Shown piece after piece: positions 61,579 through 64,000 of a DNA stretch of 64,000 nucleotides (its first letter is position 1; every line of letters begins with the position of its first letter). The notes beneath the pieces were generated by a model. That model saw only the letters and a program-made list of their open reading frames with translations. It had not been told where the DNA came from and searched no databases. The DNA lies in assembly GCA_007129495.1 (NCBI GenBank), contig SKVJ01000001.1, positions 1 through 64,000 on the forward strand, written 5' to 3'. A program made the translations under genes and the position numbers. This DNA is from Dehalococcoidia bacterium (GTDB lineage Bacteria > Chloroflexota > Dehalococcoidia > GIF9 > AB-539-J10).

Positions 61579-63042
61579 CTAGAGAGATCGAGGCGCAAAC
61601 TCAAGCCGCAGCACCTCTCGCGTATCTGCCGTGACTTTGACACGTTCGTCGATGTGCCATCCCACAACCCAGATAATCTGGCTCCGGGAACATACAATCG
61701 GGATACTGTCGCGAAGGCCCGCCGGAATTCTGGCATCGACCATCAAGTCCTGAACCTTCTTCTCTCCCGACATGCCGAGGGGCAAGAACCGATCTCCCGG
61801 CTTGCGTCGGCGAACGAAGAGTTCCTCTCCAGTCCTCGGTAGATCCAGATACGCAACATACGGCTCACCCTTGTCGTCATCCATACGCTCCACATAGCTT
61901 GCCGTCACCAACCATCCGGGCATGACGGTCTGGCCCGGCACAACCAGTGGAACAGGCATCGACGGCGCTTCGATTCGGCAAGTGGATGGCTCGGCTGAGC
62001 GAAAGAAAGCCGTCAGATCTCTTTCGCCCCTCCTCCACACAATGCCGTGCGGAAGATCAACTTGTTTGCCTGGTGACTTCCAAACAAGAGACAGCACTGC
62101 CGTTACATGTTCATACGACACATCGCGTACGCCACCACTCAAGTGCATCAAGGTGTTCAGAATTAGCCTGGATTGGACGGCCGGAGAGGATTCAATGAAT
62201 TCTGCCAGATCAATACGCACGCAATCCGGGCAAAGCGTAACGGTTCGCTCCCAGGCTTCCAGAGCTGCTCCCCACAGGTGATTGTCATCTTCCACAGCTG
62301 ACCCGGCAAGGCGAAGCAGTGCATCATCGAAACGGGGGTTCAGTTGTCGCATGATAGGAAGCAACTCAAGCCTGATCCGATTGCGCAGGTAAGTGACTGA
62401 CTCATTCGAGGCATCGTCTCTGAAGCCCAGATTCACGTCACGGCAATACTCTCTAGCCTCTTCACGTGAGACTGTCAGGAGTGGCCTCACCACCCGCAGA
62501 GTAGGGGGTCCGCTAGCTTCGCGAGACTGTAGGGGGAAATCAGCCACCGGCTCAAGCCCTCGAAGACCATGCACTCCTGACCCACGCAATATGTGCAGCA
62601 TGACAGTTTCGACGGCATCATCGGTGGTATGGCCGGTCATCACCACATCAGCCCCAACCTTCTGGGCCACACTCCGCAAGAAGGAATACCGCACCTCTCT
62701 GGCAGCCTCCTCCACGGAACATCGGCGTGACGCCCGATGGGCCATCACATCGCGAGACTCGACCGTACAAGGGAGACCAAGTGCCTCGGCCTGGACTATT
62801 ACGAAATCTGAATCCTCCTTCGAATCAGCGCCACGCAGCATGTGGTCCAGATGAGCCACATGGACCTTCACTTGAAGCGCACCCGACAGTCGGTGAAGTA
62901 CATGTAGCAGGCAGACGGAATCTGCACCACCGGAAACAGCAACCACCACCATGATTCCTGGTGGAAGTGCACACCGGCTCCGGATGAACTCCTGAACTCT
63001 GTTCTCAAGTCCCCTAATGCGGCCCTGGCTGCCTTCCTTCAT
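61579..63042 (-). CDS. tilS: tRNA(Ile)-lysidine synthase
   Basis: VVAVSGGADSVCLLHVL, HLDHMLRGADSKEDSDFV, GHTTDDAVETVMLHILRGSG. Confidence 0.96.
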   Translation of the reverse strand: MKEGSQGRIRGLENRVQEFIRSRCALPPGIMVVVAVSGGADSVCLLHVLHRLSGALQVKVHVAHLDHMLRGADSKEDSDFVIVQAEALGLPCTVESRDVMAHRASRRCSVEEAAREVRYSFLRSVAQKVGADVVMTGHTTDDAVETVMLHILRGSGVHGLRGLEPVADFPLQSREASGPPTLRVVRPLLTVSREEAREYCRDVNLGFRDDASNESVTYLRNRIRLELLPIMRQLNPRFDDALLRLAGSAVEDDNHLWGAALEAWERTVTLCPDCVRIDLAEFIESSPAVQSRLILNTLMHLSGGVRDVSYEHVTAVLSLVWKSPGKQVDLPHGIVWRRGERDLTAFFRSAEPSTCRIEAPSMPVPLVVPGQTVMPGWLVTASYVERMDDDKGEPYVAYLDLPRTGEELFVRRRKPGDRFLPLGMSGEKKVQDLMVDARIPAGLRDSIPIVCSRSQIIWVVGWHIDERVKVTADTREVLRLEFAPRSL

Positions 63043-63048
63043 GGAGGT

Positions 63049-63678
63049 CTACACTACCTGATAAGATGTATCGTTGAACCGTGAAAGCCGTGCTCCAAAC
63101 CTCCCGAATTCAATGGTGCTGATGCTTCCCGGATCCATGCGGAACTTGACGAGCATGTGTAATGGCAATTCAAGCGCCTTCAGGATGATGGATAACGTCG
63201 TGAAATAGTGGCTTACGACCAGAACGTTCTCGGGAGTCCCATTGCCAACGTAAGAGCTCACAACTCCCCAGGCCCGTTCCTGCAACTCTACGAAACTCTC
63301 GCCACCAGGCAGACGCTCCCTTCCGCCTCTCCACCAATCCAGCAGAAGCTCCGTGAAGGTCTGAGGCATCTCGGTCGTTGAAAGGCCATCGAACTCACCT
63401 ACGTTTACTTCCTTCAACTCCGGATGGAAATTGACGGCCAGTTGATGGTAGCTGGCTATGGCTTCCGCGGTCACAGCCGTGCGCCGTAACGGACTTGCCA
63501 GGATCAGATCAACTGTCTCATCGCGAAAAATCTTCCCCAGGAGGAGTATCTGCCGCCGGCCATGCTCACTCAGTTCAGTATCAACCCCCCCACCCTGGAC
63601 TTTCCGCTCGCTATTCCACACCGTCTCGCCATGTCGAACCAGAATCAGTCTCAAGAAGGAACCTCCATGAACCATCAA
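63049..63678 (-). CDS. Histidine phosphatase family protein
   Basis: LVRHGETVWNSERKVQGG, HGRRQ, VVSHYFTT. Confidence 0.93.
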   Translation of the reverse strand: MMVHGGSFLRLILVRHGETVWNSERKVQGGGVDTELSEHGRRQILLLGKIFRDETVDLILASPLRRTAVTAEAIASYHQLAVNFHPELKEVNVGEFDGLSTTEMPQTFTELLLDWWRGGRERLPGGESFVELQERAWGVVSSYVGNGTPENVLVVSHYFTTLSIILKALELPLHMLVKFRMDPGSISTIEFGRFGARLSRFNDTSYQVV

Positions 63679-63687
63679 ACAGTAACG

Positions 63688-63999
63688 CTAGGATGAATGA
63701 GAGCACTCCTGTACTGATTGGCAATCCTCACCCTGGAAAAGAAGTTCCAGGCGATGAATCGACTTCTCAGGAGCGGAGAAACCAAGCGCTGCCAGGACGT
63801 GATCAGGGCGTGCGCTGCCTTCCTGCCCAATATTCACCAGCATTTCGATACTGCACCAGTCGTCAGGTCTCTGCTCGACAGTAATCGTGCGAACATGAGG
63901 CCTCAAGTCAGTCGATTTCACCTCGTCACCGCGAACGAACTGATGTATCGCAGTTTCAGCCTGCAGAAACGCCCGCGTTGCATCAACCGCCCCCGACAC
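63688..63999 (-). CDS. Hypothetical protein, possibly truncated by the window edge
   Basis: Open frame running to the window end; no family recognised. Confidence 0.4.
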   Translation of the reverse strand: MSGAVDATRAFLQAETAIHQFVRGDEVKSTDLRPHVRTITVEQRPDDWCSIEMLVNIGQEGSARPDHVLAALGFSAPEKSIHRLELLFQGEDCQSVQECSHSS

Positions 64000-64000
64000 A

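Overview
64 kb of a bacterial chromosome, gene-dense and mostly housekeeping. The lineage is probably Chloroflexota/Dehalococcoidia-like, but that is only an inference from gene content and style. From left to right the window holds: a surface-polysaccharide locus (flippase, GT4, CapK-like, DUF354, LpxD-like, PIG-L, GT2); a small stress-like locus (52-aa membrane protein and a duplicated PRC-barrel protein); ssrA (tmRNA)-smpB; comEA-comEC; an SDR; a NEW3/ABC-2 export module; rph; proBA; mfd; acs-satP; pyrG; transaldolase; rho; thiolase; a corrinoid protein with a UroD-like methyltransferase; a complete nine-gene shikimate/Phe/Tyr operon; ribF-tyrS; serA; DUF1015; yqeY-rpsU; a type II fatty acid cluster (fabG, fabF, fabL-like, acpP, plsX, two MaoC-like dehydratases); DUF212; rhomboid; a hydrolase; rplU-rpmA-rpmE; DUF1385; hisI-hisA; truB; tilS; and a histidine phosphatase. 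The strongest unannotated signals are: (1) a translation-type attenuator ahead of the shikimate operon, with a leader peptide ...FRAYFGYWFYFYH... carrying 9 aromatic residues in 12 positions, mutually exclusive anti-terminator and terminator pairings, and a near-consensus promoter; (2) a CTP synthase whose glutaminase nucleophile and oxyanion loop are replaced (GICLGMQ to GIQAGMH, PGGFG to PGSSH), suggesting an ammonia-dependent enzyme; (3) ribosomal protein L21 that appears to start at AUU behind a perfect Shine-Dalgarno; (4) several apparently leaderless genes with the -10 box six nt before ATG (rhomboid, truB, smpB); (5) an unlisted 57-aa four-cysteine ORF between rho and the thiolase. No CRISPR array, tRNA, rRNA or transposase was seen. 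All family calls come from reading the translations, without any database search.
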